The notes beneath the pieces are model-generated. The model made no database searches. It saw only the letters and a list, made by a program, of their open reading frames with translations, and was not told where the DNA came from. Below are positions 4,988 through 12,116 of a stretch of 12,116 nt of DNA, in pieces. Source of the DNA: Rhodoferax sp. (GTDB lineage: Bacteria > Pseudomonadota > Gammaproteobacteria > Burkholderiales > Burkholderiaceae_C); NCBI GenBank assembly GCA_020048795.1, contig JAIFMA010000139.1:1-12116 (forward strand), in the 5' to 3' direction. A program made the position numbers and the translations under genes. Within the stretch, counting starts at the first letter, position 1; each line of letters opens with the position of its first letter.

Positions 4988-5881
4988 ATGAATCAAACGA
5001 TGTCTGCCCGTCTGCTGGCTCTTTGTATCGGCCTGTCACCGCTGGTGAGCAGCGCGGCCGCTGCCCCCTGCGACGACCCGCGCAGCAATGACGAAATCGC
5101 CCAGTGTGTGGGCCAGGATTTGCGCGATGCCGATGCGCAAATCAACCGTTCTTACAAAGAGCTGATGGGCAAGCTCGACGACGGCGGCAAAGAATCGCTG
5201 CGGACCGCACAACGCGCCTGGCTCAAGGAGCGCGATGCCACCTGCCGGCTCGACAACAAGGAGTCAAACCGCGAAAAGTGGTTTCAGGCACTGTTGCGTG
5301 ACTACTCCAAGACGGTTTGTGTCACCCGCTACAGCAACCGCCGCACCCAGGAGTTGCAGGCCATGCTGTCCACCGTGGCGGCCCCTGGCGGCAGTGTCCC
5401 CAAACCCGTTGCACCGGCACAACCGGCCCCTGCACCCGAGTCCGACATTGCCTGGGACAAGCAGCCGGCCACTCGCCACAACAGTGGTAAATGGTATTTT
5501 GAGCAAACGCTGAACTATGCACAAATTGTTGGCATCGAGCCGACCGTGATCACCCTGGGGGTGTGGAGCAAAACCATCCAGAGTGGCGTGCTGGTCAATG
5601 TACGCAAGCGCGATGCCGACAAAGGCTCGGTGCGCTACGGCTTTGCCATCGACCTGGACAACGGCAAGTTTTACCACAGCAAGAATGGTGAGTGGATTGA
5701 CGGCAAGCCTGGCAGTAATCAGGGCATGAACATCAAGCCGGGTGATGCCCATTCCACAGCCGTGCAGACCAGTGCCGAATGGGTGGCACCCTACCTGAAG
5801 GCCCGTGCCATTGTGCCCAATTACGGCGGCTCACCCATGACCTACGCATTGCCTGAGGGCTACAGTCCCTGGCAGAACTGA
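4988..5881 (+). CDS. LprI/DUF1311-type secreted protein with an extra C-terminal domain
   Basis: This 297-residue protein has a signal peptide (hydrophobic core at about 8-20, cleavage near SSAAAA|PC at residue 26). Residues 28-125 match the lysozyme-inhibitor LprI N-terminal family: C28, C40, C86 and C111, a helix with QINRSYKELM (51-60), and the signature AQRAWLKERDATC (74-86). A Pro/Ala linker (about 131-152) leads to a second domain (about 153-297) that I do not recognise. It has alternating strands and several aromatic residues (GKWYFEQTLNY, TLGVWSKTIQSGVLVNV, RYGFAIDLDNGKFYH). The ATG at 4988 has a good GGAGG (4978-4982). It follows the amidase by 28 bases, so it may belong to the same operon. 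Established LprI proteins inhibit lysozyme; inhibition here is inferred from family only. Many DUF1311 proteins have no known role. Confidence 0.82.
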   Translation: MNQTMSARLLALCIGLSPLVSSAAAAPCDDPRSNDEIAQCVGQDLRDADAQINRSYKELMGKLDDGGKESLRTAQRAWLKERDATCRLDNKESNREKWFQALLRDYSKTVCVTRYSNRRTQELQAMLSTVAAPGGSVPKPVAPAQPAPAPESDIAWDKQPATRHNSGKWYFEQTLNYAQIVGIEPTVITLGVWSKTIQSGVLVNVRKRDADKGSVRYGFAIDLDNGKFYHSKNGEWIDGKPGSNQGMNIKPGDAHSTAVQTSAEWVAPYLKARAIVPNYGGSPMTYALPEGYSPWQN

Positions 5882-5905
5882 GCCACCAGCGGTGGGTACG
5901 ACAAA

Positions 5906-6682
5906 CTATTGATCCGTTGCGCGTGGCTTGCGGGGTCGGCCGGCAAAGGCCTTGTCAAACAGCCCGTTGGGCAACAGGCGCAGCAACTTGGCCACCACGC
6001 CCATCTGCCAGGGAATCACGCGGTAGCTGACCTGCGCCTCAATGGCCTTGAAGGCTTGCTCGGCAAAGGCTTCAGGCCGCATCAAAAACGGCATGCTGTA
6101 GGCATTGTTTTGTGTCAGCGGCGTGGCAATGTAGCCGGGGCAGATGGTTACTACCTTGACGCCGGTGGAACGCAACTCGCCACGCAGGCTTTCGCAGTAA
6201 CTGATCACTGCCGCCTTACTGGCGCAATAGCCACCATGGCCCGGCAGACCACGGATGCCTGCAACGCTGCCAATTCCTACCAAGGTGCCGGTACCGCGCG
6301 CCACCATGGCATTGATAAACGGTCCAAACGTGGCTGCAACGCCGATCACGTTGGTCGTTACCACACGCGCCATCACGTCGAGGTCTTCGCGCCGCGAGGA
6401 ATCAACCCCGATGCTGATGCCCGCATTGGCAATCACCACGTCGGGTACGCCCTGGTGCGCCATGCAGTGTAGTGCGCAGGTGGCCATGCTGCTCACATCC
6501 GATACGTCAGCGCTGTAAATTTGATAGCTGTCAGCGCTTATTTCATGGGCGTTGAGCCATGATTGAATGACATCCGTCCGACGTGCCACCAAGGCCAGGC
6601 GATGGCCCTGGCGGACGTAGTGCAAGGCCAATGCCTGGCCAATACCACTGGAGGCACCGGTGATCAGGACGAGTTTGTTCAT
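5906..6682 (-). CDS. Short-chain dehydrogenase/reductase (SDR family)
   Basis: This 258-residue protein is a classical SDR with a Rossmann fold. The cofactor motif TGASSGIG is at residues 8-15 and NAG is at 86-88. The catalytic tetrad is N111, S139, Y152 and K156 (YCASK motif), followed by CPGYIATPL (181-189). The ARR after strand 2 (33-35) suggests NADP(H) rather than NAD(H). The substrate cannot be told from the sequence; the C-terminus (MPFLMRPEAFAEQAF, then a short hydrophobic patch) resembles SDRs that act on lipids or sterol-like molecules. It starts 17 bases after lptC stops and is the last minus-strand gene before the convergent LprI-like gene, so it is probably the last gene of the kdsD-kdsC-lptC transcript. 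A link to LPS or membrane lipid is inferred from this position only. Confidence 0.9.
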   Translation of the reverse strand: MNKLVLITGASSGIGQALALHYVRQGHRLALVARRTDVIQSWLNAHEISADSYQIYSADVSDVSSMATCALHCMAHQGVPDVVIANAGISIGVDSSRREDLDVMARVVTTNVIGVAATFGPFINAMVARGTGTLVGIGSVAGIRGLPGHGGYCASKAAVISYCESLRGELRSTGVKVVTICPGYIATPLTQNNAYSMPFLMRPEAFAEQAFKAIEAQVSYRVIPWQMGVVAKLLRLLPNGLFDKAFAGRPRKPRATDQ

Positions 6683-6699
6683 GGTGTTCAGAAAGTGGG

Positions 6700-7314
6700 T
6701 CAGGGTGTCGCAACAGGCATCAGCACGCCTCTGACCCGCCCTTGCAGTTGCATCACTCGCTGCTTGTTGTCAAAGTCCATGCTGTCGGCGGTAAAACGGT
6801 CCTTGCCGCGGATCAGTTCGACCGGTTGGTGGGATTTGACACGCTCGGTGTTCATGAAAGCATGCAAATACTCACCGGTAAAGCGCATGGTGGGCTGATT
6901 TTTCCCGGCCGCACCTTGCGGCGGTTCACGCACTACTTGCGCCCCCCCGATCAACTGGACTTCTGACGCATCCCCATTGGTGATGGCCCGGCGTGCCGTG
7001 GCGGTGGTCAGGTGGCCCTGAACATCAAACGAGCGAATACGCACCTGTTCGATCTCGAGGGCATCGGTATCGGGGAAATGGCGCGCTTCAACGCCCGTGA
7101 CTTCGCTTTTGAGTCGACCTTGTGCATCGAAGGTCTTGACAGAAAATTTGCGCATGAAATAGTCGGGCAGATGTTGTGCCGCCGGTGCTGGTCCGGGTGG
7201 TGCGGCCATGGGTGTGCTTCGCACCAGCCAGTAAGTGGCCATGGCCAGCAGGCCCATCAAGAACACCGGCAGGTACAGGGTCAGGCGGTCCCAGGTCTGG
7301 CGCAGCAGGTTCAT
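6700..7314 (-). CDS. lptC: LptC, LPS transport bridge component
   Basis: This 204-residue protein has a single N-terminal membrane anchor (about residues 13-31, LYLPVFLMGLLAMATYWLV) and a periplasmic beta-jellyroll part. The LptC family pattern is visible: PDYFMRKFSVKTFDAQGRLKS (about 50-70), HFPDTDALEIEQ near 80, TATARRAI, LIGGAQVVRE, FTGEYLHAFMN and a closing FTADSMDFDNKQRVMQLQGRVRGVL. LptC receives LPS from LptBFG and passes it to LptA across the periplasm. The ATG at 7314 overlaps the kdsC stop as TGATG; a GTG one codon upstream (7317) is an alternative start. Its position after kdsD and kdsC is the usual one. The gene after it is an SDR instead of lptA, which is unlike many gammaproteobacteria. 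Confidence 0.9.
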   Translation of the reverse strand: MNLLRQTWDRLTLYLPVFLMGLLAMATYWLVRSTPMAAPPGPAPAAQHLPDYFMRKFSVKTFDAQGRLKSEVTGVEARHFPDTDALEIEQVRIRSFDVQGHLTTATARRAITNGDASEVQLIGGAQVVREPPQGAAGKNQPTMRFTGEYLHAFMNTERVKSHQPVELIRGKDRFTADSMDFDNKQRVMQLQGRVRGVLMPVATP

Positions 7315-7859
7315 CACGTCAGCGATTCCTGCAACAGCTGCGCGTAGCGACCACTGGCCACCAGCAGCAGATCACACAGCTCGCGCACGGCCCCAAAGCC
7401 GCCCTGGCGCTGCGTCACATGGTGCGCTACGGCAAGCACTTCAGCCTGCGCGTTGGGGGGCGCACAGGCAAACGCACAGCGCCTCAGCATGGGCAGGTCG
7501 GGCCAGTCGTCGCCCATTGCCGCAGCCTGCGACCAGTCCAGTCCCAGCGCTTGCAGCGTGGCTTCGGCGGCAGGACGTTTGTCTTCGGTACCGTAATGCA
7601 CATGCGTCACGCCCAAAGCCGCCAGGCGCAGGCGTAAGGGCTTGGAGTCGCGACCAGTGATCACCGCCGGGGTGATGCCGCCACGCTGCAGCAGCTTCAA
7701 GCCATGCCCGTCAAGGGTATGGAAGCGCTTGAGGGTCTCGCCATGCTCCGAAAAGTACAGGCCGCCGTCGGTCAGTACACCATCCACGTCGAAGAACACC
7801 ACGCGGATATCTTGCGCCCTGAGCAACAGTTCTGGCGGGAAGTTGAGCACCGGTGTCAT
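7314..7859 (-). CDS. kdsC: KdsC, 3-deoxy-D-manno-octulosonate 8-phosphate phosphatase
   Basis: This 181-residue HAD-superfamily phosphatase removes phosphate from Kdo-8-P to give Kdo, the sugar that links lipid A to the LPS core. HAD motifs are complete: DVDGVLTDGG (24-33) with the nucleophile D24 and acid/base D26, the Thr motif VITGR (66-70), K94 in EDKR, and GDDWPDL (116-122). It lacks a large cap domain, as expected for the tetrameric KdsC class, and matches the usual family length. The ATG at 7859 is chosen because it overlaps the kdsD stop as TGATG; a longer in-frame form to 7907 would overlap kdsD by about 50 bases. It acts in the cytoplasm directly after KdsD and KdsA. Confidence 0.93.
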   Translation of the reverse strand: MTPVLNFPPELLLRAQDIRVVFFDVDGVLTDGGLYFSEHGETLKRFHTLDGHGLKLLQRGGITPAVITGRDSKPLRLRLAALGVTHVHYGTEDKRPAAEATLQALGLDWSQAAAMGDDWPDLPMLRRCAFACAPPNAQAEVLAVAHHVTQRQGGFGAVRELCDLLLVASGRYAQLLQESLT

Positions 7860-8860
7860 CAGATCACCTTGGCCCGCATCAGGTCGTTGCTGTTGAGCGC
7901 ACCACATAGTTTTCCGTCAGCATCGTGCACCAGCACGCTGGTGATGCGGCGCAATTCCATCAACTCTGCCGCTTCCACGGCCAGGGCGTCAAAACGCACG
8001 CTGCTGGGTTTGGGGTGCATCACTTGCCGGGCGGTAGCACTGCGCAAGTCAATGCCCTTTTCAACCAGACGGCGCAGATCACCGTCGGTAAAGATGCCTT
8101 GCAGCGCCCCCTCATCGTCCACCACAGCCGTGGCCCCCAGACCCTTGGCGCTCATTTCACGCATGAGGTCGCTGAAGGACGCGGCCAGACCTACCCGCGG
8201 TACCTGATCACCGGTGCGCATCACATCGCTGACATGGGTGAGCAGCTTGCGCCCAAGTGCGCCGCCCGGGTGCGAACGGGCAAAGTCTTCGGCCCGAAAG
8301 CCCCTGGCATCGAGCAAGGCCACTGCCAGCGCGTCACCCAGTGCCAGTTGCACGGTGGTGCTGGCCGTGGGTGCCAGGTTCAGTGGGCAGGCTTCCTTGT
8401 CAACACCGCTGTTCAAAAACACGTCGGCGTGGCGTGCCAGCGTGGAGCTGGCATCGCCGGCCATGGCAATCAGCGGCGCACCCAGTCGCTTGATCAGGGG
8501 CAGGAGGGCGTTGAGCTCGTCGGATTCACCACTGTTGGAAATGGCCAGCACCAGGTCCAGGGTCTGGATCATGCCCAGATCGCCATGACTGGCCTCGGCC
8601 GGATGCACAAACATGGCCGGGGTACCGGTGGAAGCCAGTGTGGCCACGATCTTGCGGCCAATATGGCCGCTCTTGCCCATGCCCATCACCACCACCCGGC
8701 CACGTACGCCCAGCATCAGCCGTACCGCTTGCACAAAATCCTGGCCCACATGGCGCTTGATAGCCAGAATGGCGGCGGCCTCAATGTCCAGGGTTTCCTG
8801 CGCCAGCGCCACGGCCCGTGTGGCATCCAGCGTGGGCGAAAGAGTAGGCGATGTCATCAT
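7859..8860 (-). CDS. kdsD: KdsD, D-arabinose 5-phosphate isomerase
   Basis: This 333-residue protein interconverts ribulose 5-phosphate and arabinose 5-phosphate, the first step of Kdo synthesis. It has a SIS domain at about 38-175, with MGMGKSGHIGRK (59-70), HGDLGM (92-97) and SNSGESDE (108-115). Two CBS domains follow (about 206-265 and 275-330), the second with RRITSVLVHDADGKLCG. The length is typical of the E. coli KdsD/GutQ group. The starts in tandem are GTG 8866, ATG 8860 and ATG 8857; I prefer 8860. No clear Shine-Dalgarno precedes any of them. It is the first gene of the minus-strand operon and is divergent from the Kef-type gene, which is a common pairing. Confidence 0.94.
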   Translation of the reverse strand: MMTSPTLSPTLDATRAVALAQETLDIEAAAILAIKRHVGQDFVQAVRLMLGVRGRVVVMGMGKSGHIGRKIVATLASTGTPAMFVHPAEASHGDLGMIQTLDLVLAISNSGESDELNALLPLIKRLGAPLIAMAGDASSTLARHADVFLNSGVDKEACPLNLAPTASTTVQLALGDALAVALLDARGFRAEDFARSHPGGALGRKLLTHVSDVMRTGDQVPRVGLAASFSDLMREMSAKGLGATAVVDDEGALQGIFTDGDLRRLVEKGIDLRSATARQVMHPKPSSVRFDALAVEAAELMELRRITSVLVHDADGKLCGALNSNDLMRAKVI

Positions 8861-8896
8861 CAGCACATTTTATCGGTCAGCCCACCTGCCAGGGAA
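8861..8896 (-). promoter_or_regulatory. Weak candidate promoter of the kdsD operon
   Basis: On the minus strand, TTCCCT (8896-8891) and TAAAAT (8872-8867) are 18 bases apart. A start of transcription about seven bases after the -10 would fall at the ATG itself, giving a leaderless mRNA, in line with the missing Shine-Dalgarno. The -35 match is poor, so this is tentative. The divergent region between kdsD and the antiporter is only about 61 bases long. Confidence 0.28.
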
Positions 8897-8921
8897 TCCC
8901 GATGATGGTTAGCATCAGGGG

Positions 8922-10907
8922 GTGGATCCACTTGACCTGACCCTTCTGTATTTACTGGCCGCCGTGCTGGGGGTGGTGGCGTGTCGCTATCTGAAACTTC
9001 CGCCCATGCTGGGCTACCTGGCCGTCGGGGTGGTGATTGGCCCGAATGCCCTGGCCCTGGCCAAGAACGCTGAGGGGGTGCGCCATCTGGGTGAATTTGG
9101 CGTGGTATTTCTGATGTTTGTGATTGGTCTGGAGTTCAACCTGCCCAAGCTGCGCGCCATGCGCAACCATGTTTTTGGTCTGGGCCTGTTCCAGGTGGTA
9201 CTGACCATCGTGATCACCACTTTGGCCAGTCTGGGCCTGGCCTGGCTGGCACCCACGCTGTGGGGCATGAGCTGGCAGTCGGCGCTGGCCATTTCCAGCG
9301 CGCTGGCCATGAGTAGTACCGCGATTGTGGTCAAGCTGATGACTGAACACATTGAGATGGAGAGCGAACATGGCAAGCGCGTGATGGGTGTGCTGCTGTT
9401 TCAGGATCTGGCCGTGGTACCACTGCTGGTGCTGATTCCGGCCTTGGGTGCCTCTGCCAATGAACTGGTCGGCACCATGACGCTTGCGCTGTTCAAGGCC
9501 ATCGCGCTGATCACGCTGCTGCTGGTGGGTGGCCCGCACGTGATGCGCTGGTGGTTGACCTTGGTGGCGCGGCGCACGAGCGAAGAGCTGTTTGTGCTGA
9601 ACCTGTTGCTGGTCACGCTCGGCCTGGCCTGGTTGACTGAACTGGCTGGGCTGAGCCTGGCGCTGGGTGCCTTTATTGCCGGCATGCTGATTTCCGAGAC
9701 CCAGTTCAAGCATCAGGTGGAAACCGACATTCGGCCGTTTCATGATGTGCTGCTTGGCCTGTTTTTCATCAGTATCGGCATGATGCTGGACTGGCGGCTG
9801 GTGCTGCAGCGCTGGCCACTGGTGCTGGTGCTGGTGATCCTGCCAGTGTTGTTCAAGGCGGCCCTGATGACGTTGATCACACGCGGCTTTGGTGCCAGCA
9901 TGGGGGTGTCGCTTCGCACGGGTCTGTATCTGGCGCAAGCCGGCGAGTTTGGTTTTGTGCTGTTGGCGCTGGCCCAGACCCACGCCCTGATCCCCCCTGA
10001 GTTGCTGAACCCGATCCTGGCCGCCATGGTGTTGTCCATGCTGGCCACCCCCTTCATCATCATGCACAGCAGCGCGCTGGTGCTGCGCCTGGTCAGCAAT
10101 GAATGGCTGATGGAGTCGGTGCAAATGACCACCATTGCCCGCCAGTCGATCAAAACCAACAAACATGTGATCATTTGCGGTTTTGGGCGCTGCGGTCAGA
10201 ATCTGGCGCGTATGCTGGACCAGGAGCACATCCCCTACATGGCACTTGACCTCGACCCGGACCGGGTGCGTCAGGCTGCCGCTGCCGGAGACTCGGTGGT
10301 GTTTGGTGACGCAGCGCGACTACAGGCGCTGATGGCCGCGGGTTTGGCGCGTGCCAGTGCCGTGGTGGTGACCTACCTGGAAACCGCCAGTGCCCTGAAA
10401 GTGCTGTCCCACAGCCACGCGCATGCACCCCAGGTGCCGGTCATCGTGCGCACGCAGGACGACCATGACCTGGAACTGCTGCAAAGGGCCGGTGCCACCG
10501 AAGTGGTTCCCGAGGCCATCGAAGGCTCCTTGATGCTGGCCAGCCACGCGCTGGCACTGGTCGGGGTACCCATGCGCCGGGTGATCCGCCTGGTGCAGGA
10601 GCAGCGCGATGCCCGCTACCAACTGCTACGGGGTTTTTTTCGTGGTGCCGATGATGGCACCACCGATGAGTTGCAGCAGGAGCGGCTGAATTCGCTGAGC
10701 CTGCCGCGGCACGCCAAAGCGATTGGCCGCCAGTTGGGTGAGCTGGCTCTCACCTCTTTGGGGGTGCAACTGGTCAGTTTGCGGCGCAAGGGTGGGCAGG
10801 TCATGACCCTGACCCCCGAACTGGTGCTGATGGAGGGTGATGTGCTGGTGCTGTCTGGCAAGGCTGCCCCGATCAGCCATGCGGAGCACCATTTGCTCAA
10901 GGGTTGA
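8922..10907 (+). CDS. KefB/YbaL-type cation:proton antiporter (CPA2) with TrkA-N domain
   Basis: This 661-residue protein has an N-terminal Na+/H+-exchanger membrane domain (about 5-390, roughly 12-13 hydrophobic segments). CPA2 motifs are visible: LFQDLAVVPLL (159-169, with Q161-D162) and LAQAGEFGFVL (337-347). Then come a TrkA-N/RCK domain with the Rossmann motif GFGRCG (420-425), ending near 535, and a TrkA-C domain (about 585-650). Such proteins exchange K+ or Na+ for protons and are gated by nucleotides, or by glutathione in KefB/KefC. The two domains and the length match the KefB/YbaL group; I cannot say which ion is carried. Translation starts at GTG 8922, the only usable start, because TAG at 8910-8912 closes the frame. 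AGGGG directly abuts this GTG with no spacer, which is odd. It is divergent from kdsD and 47 bases upstream of apt. Confidence 0.92.
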   Translation: MDPLDLTLLYLLAAVLGVVACRYLKLPPMLGYLAVGVVIGPNALALAKNAEGVRHLGEFGVVFLMFVIGLEFNLPKLRAMRNHVFGLGLFQVVLTIVITTLASLGLAWLAPTLWGMSWQSALAISSALAMSSTAIVVKLMTEHIEMESEHGKRVMGVLLFQDLAVVPLLVLIPALGASANELVGTMTLALFKAIALITLLLVGGPHVMRWWLTLVARRTSEELFVLNLLLVTLGLAWLTELAGLSLALGAFIAGMLISETQFKHQVETDIRPFHDVLLGLFFISIGMMLDWRLVLQRWPLVLVLVILPVLFKAALMTLITRGFGASMGVSLRTGLYLAQAGEFGFVLLALAQTHALIPPELLNPILAAMVLSMLATPFIIMHSSALVLRLVSNEWLMESVQMTTIARQSIKTNKHVIICGFGRCGQNLARMLDQEHIPYMALDLDPDRVRQAAAAGDSVVFGDAARLQALMAAGLARASAVVVTYLETASALKVLSHSHAHAPQVPVIVRTQDDHDLELLQRAGATEVVPEAIEGSLMLASHALALVGVPMRRVIRLVQEQRDARYQLLRGFFRGADDGTTDELQQERLNSLSLPRHAKAIGRQLGELALTSLGVQLVSLRRKGGQVMTLTPELVLMEGDVLVLSGKAAPISHAEHHLLKG

Positions 10908-10954
10908 GTCTGCCGACCGGGCACAATCGGGGCCACAGCTTTCCGGGGTCATTC

Positions 10955-11509
10955 ATGCAAAACATCAGTGTTAACCAATACCTTCGTGACCACATCCGCA
11001 CGGTGCTGGATTGGCCTGCCCCCGGCGTGCAGTTTCGTGACATCACACCGCTGCTGCAGGATGCGAAGGTTTTTCGGGTGCTGATCGATGCCTTTGTGCA
11101 CCGCTACATGGAGCCTGATCGTCGCCCTGATGTGGTGGCCGGGCTGGATGCACGTGGCTTTATTCTGGGTGCCGTCGTGGCCTACGAACTGGGGCTTGGT
11201 TTTGTGCCCATTCGCAAGAAAGGCAAATTGCCGTTCACCACGGTGCAAGAGACTTACGCGCTTGAGTACGGCAGCGCGACGGTGGAACTGCACACCGATG
11301 CTGTCAAACCCGGCCAGCGCGTGCTGCTGATTGACGACCTGATTGCCACCGGCGGCACCATGATGGCAGGCAAAAAACTGCTGGAAAAGCTCGGTGCCAT
11401 CGTCACCGAGGGGGCCACTATTGTTGATCTGCCCGAACTCGGTGGTTCAGCCAAACTGCGCGGCACTGGGCTGCCGCTGTTTACCCTGGTAGATTTTGAC
11501 GGGCACTGA
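10955..11509 (+). CDS. apt: Adenine phosphoribosyltransferase (purine salvage)
   Basis: This 184-residue cytoplasmic enzyme makes AMP from adenine and PRPP, with release of pyrophosphate. The type I PRTase motif VLLIDDLIATGGT (123-135) binds PRPP. The family signature PGVQFRDITPLL (23-34), LDARGFILG (64-72) and IRKKGKLP (86-93) are all present. The length is typical of bacterial Apt. The ATG at 10955 is chosen because the protein starts as expected there; an in-frame extension to 10904 would overlap the antiporter stop and adds non-conserved residues. A GGGG lies about 7 bases upstream, so the ribosome site is weak. It may be read through from the antiporter 47 bases upstream. Function is secure from the motifs. 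Confidence 0.96.
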   Translation: MQNISVNQYLRDHIRTVLDWPAPGVQFRDITPLLQDAKVFRVLIDAFVHRYMEPDRRPDVVAGLDARGFILGAVVAYELGLGFVPIRKKGKLPFTTVQETYALEYGSATVELHTDAVKPGQRVLLIDDLIATGGTMMAGKKLLEKLGAIVTEGATIVDLPELGGSAKLRGTGLPLFTLVDFDGH

Positions 11510-11545
11510 ACCTGCAGGCACGGCGCTTGCGAGTCATGGCTTGAT

Positions 11546-12116
11546 TCACAGGTCGCCGAACTGGGTGCTGCTCAAGGGTGAGGCCGTGTCGTCGGGTTCA
11601 AGCAACTGGGTGTCTTCAAAGCCACTCATGGCGGCAGTGTTGCGCAGCCCCGACACTCGCGTTTCGCCGCTGGCCGCCTTGGCTGGCGCGGCTGGCACCG
11701 GTTGACCGGCCGGGCTTTTTGGCCCCGCCGCGGCCTCTGGGTGTGGGGGCCTCCTGGTCTTGCACGATCGGTGTCGGCGCCGGCGTTGGCCCGGCTGCCG
11801 GTGGGCTTGCATGCGCAACCGGCTGTGCTGGTGCCGCCGGTACCGGCTGTTCGGTTTGGCGCCAGTACACTGCCTTGACCAGCAACTCATGCCGCTGGGC
11901 CGCGGTGCCCCCGATCAGGTGTTCAATCGCCGTCAACTGGTCAGGACGCAGGTTTTTGTCGGCCACCAGATCCATCATGATGAGAAACTGGCGTCCTTGG
12001 GTGTCGAGCGACAGCACCTTGAACTTGTAGTGCGATGCCAGCACCTCGCTGCGCAACATCACATCGCGGACCACGCTGTAAAGATGGTCGCGTCTCTCCT
12101 GGCGCTGTTGTTTGAG
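11546..12116 (-). pseudogene. Conserved hypothetical gene with an apparent +1 frameshift, 5' end beyond the window
   Basis: From the right edge the minus strand is open in a frame encoding a helical, conserved-looking segment (LYSVVRDVMLRSEVLASHYKFK, then SLDTQGRQFLIMMDL, then AIEHLIGGTAAQRHELLVKAVYWR). A Pro/Ala-rich linker follows, and this frame ends as a random tail at a stop near 11616. A second frame, one base over, encodes a credible tail from about 11740: AKAASGETRVSG, SGFEDTQLLEPDD and a final STQFGDL, with its stop at 11546-11548. As I recall, similar Comamonadaceae proteins end in such FEDTQ...TQYGDL tails, so the two halves belong together. The switch lies within about 11690-11760, near G-run 11745-11749 or T-run 11716-11720. 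A sequencing error, a slippage event or a real pseudogene cannot be told apart here. The function is unknown. Confidence 0.68.

Noticed and set aside
5883..5895. CCACC/GGTGG hairpin between the convergent LprI-like and SDR genes
   Set aside because: The stem is only 5 bp and no T-run follows on either strand, so I do not call it a terminator.
8952..10229. Long open frame (425 codons) on the minus strand across the antiporter gene
   Set aside because: It is a Gln/His-rich shadow of the antiporter, whose plus-strand motifs and membrane segments are clear.

Overview
The window looks like chromosomal DNA of a GC-rich betaproteobacterium, most likely of the Comamonadaceae / Rhodoferax-Polaromonas type. 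I infer this from protein family resemblance (the ECF sigma factor with its short zinc-finger partner, the glycine-rich RRM protein, the kdsD-kdsC-lptC cluster beside a Kef-type antiporter) and from GC-rich codon use. No search was run.

Left part (1-2692) is the most interesting region: a divergent locus. On the minus strand lies a RiPP metallophore operon of the bufferin (Buf) type: a 91-residue secreted DUF2282 precursor with four cysteines (bufA), a DUF692/MNIO iron oxidase (bufB), and a DUF2063 partner protein (bufC, cut by the left edge and overlapping bufB by 4 bases). Facing away on the plus strand are an ECF sigma factor and an 87-residue soluble zinc-binding anti-sigma factor, also overlapping by 4 bases. 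The 154-bp divergent intergenic region carries a perfect 9-bp inverted repeat with its arms 26 bp apart. It could be two promoter elements, each facing its own operon, or an operator. The likely logic is that metal or oxidative stress frees the sigma factor, which switches on the sigma operon and the peptide operon together.

Middle part (2693-5881, plus strand): a glycine-rich RRM RNA-binding protein with a long 5' UTR whose Shine-Dalgarno can be locked in a 7-bp hairpin, ended by a strong terminator. It is followed by three closely spaced genes for exported proteins: an unknown 226-residue secreted protein, an N-acetylmuramoyl-L-alanine amidase (Amidase_3), and an LprI/DUF1311-type protein with an extra C-terminal domain.

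Right part (5906-8860, minus strand): kdsD, kdsC and lptC, joined by TGATG stop-start overlaps, make Kdo and help export LPS. A short-chain dehydrogenase sits 17 bases after lptC, and lptA, often the next gene in other bacteria, is not in the window. On the plus strand, divergent from kdsD, are a KefB/YbaL-type cation:proton antiporter with a TrkA-N domain (8922-10907) and apt, adenine phosphoribosyltransferase (10955-11509). The right edge holds a conserved hypothetical gene on the minus strand that is cut by the edge and appears to carry a +1 frameshift.

I saw no tRNA, rRNA, CRISPR array, insertion sequence or phage gene. The window reads as core chromosome with a small accessory-like metal-homeostasis locus.
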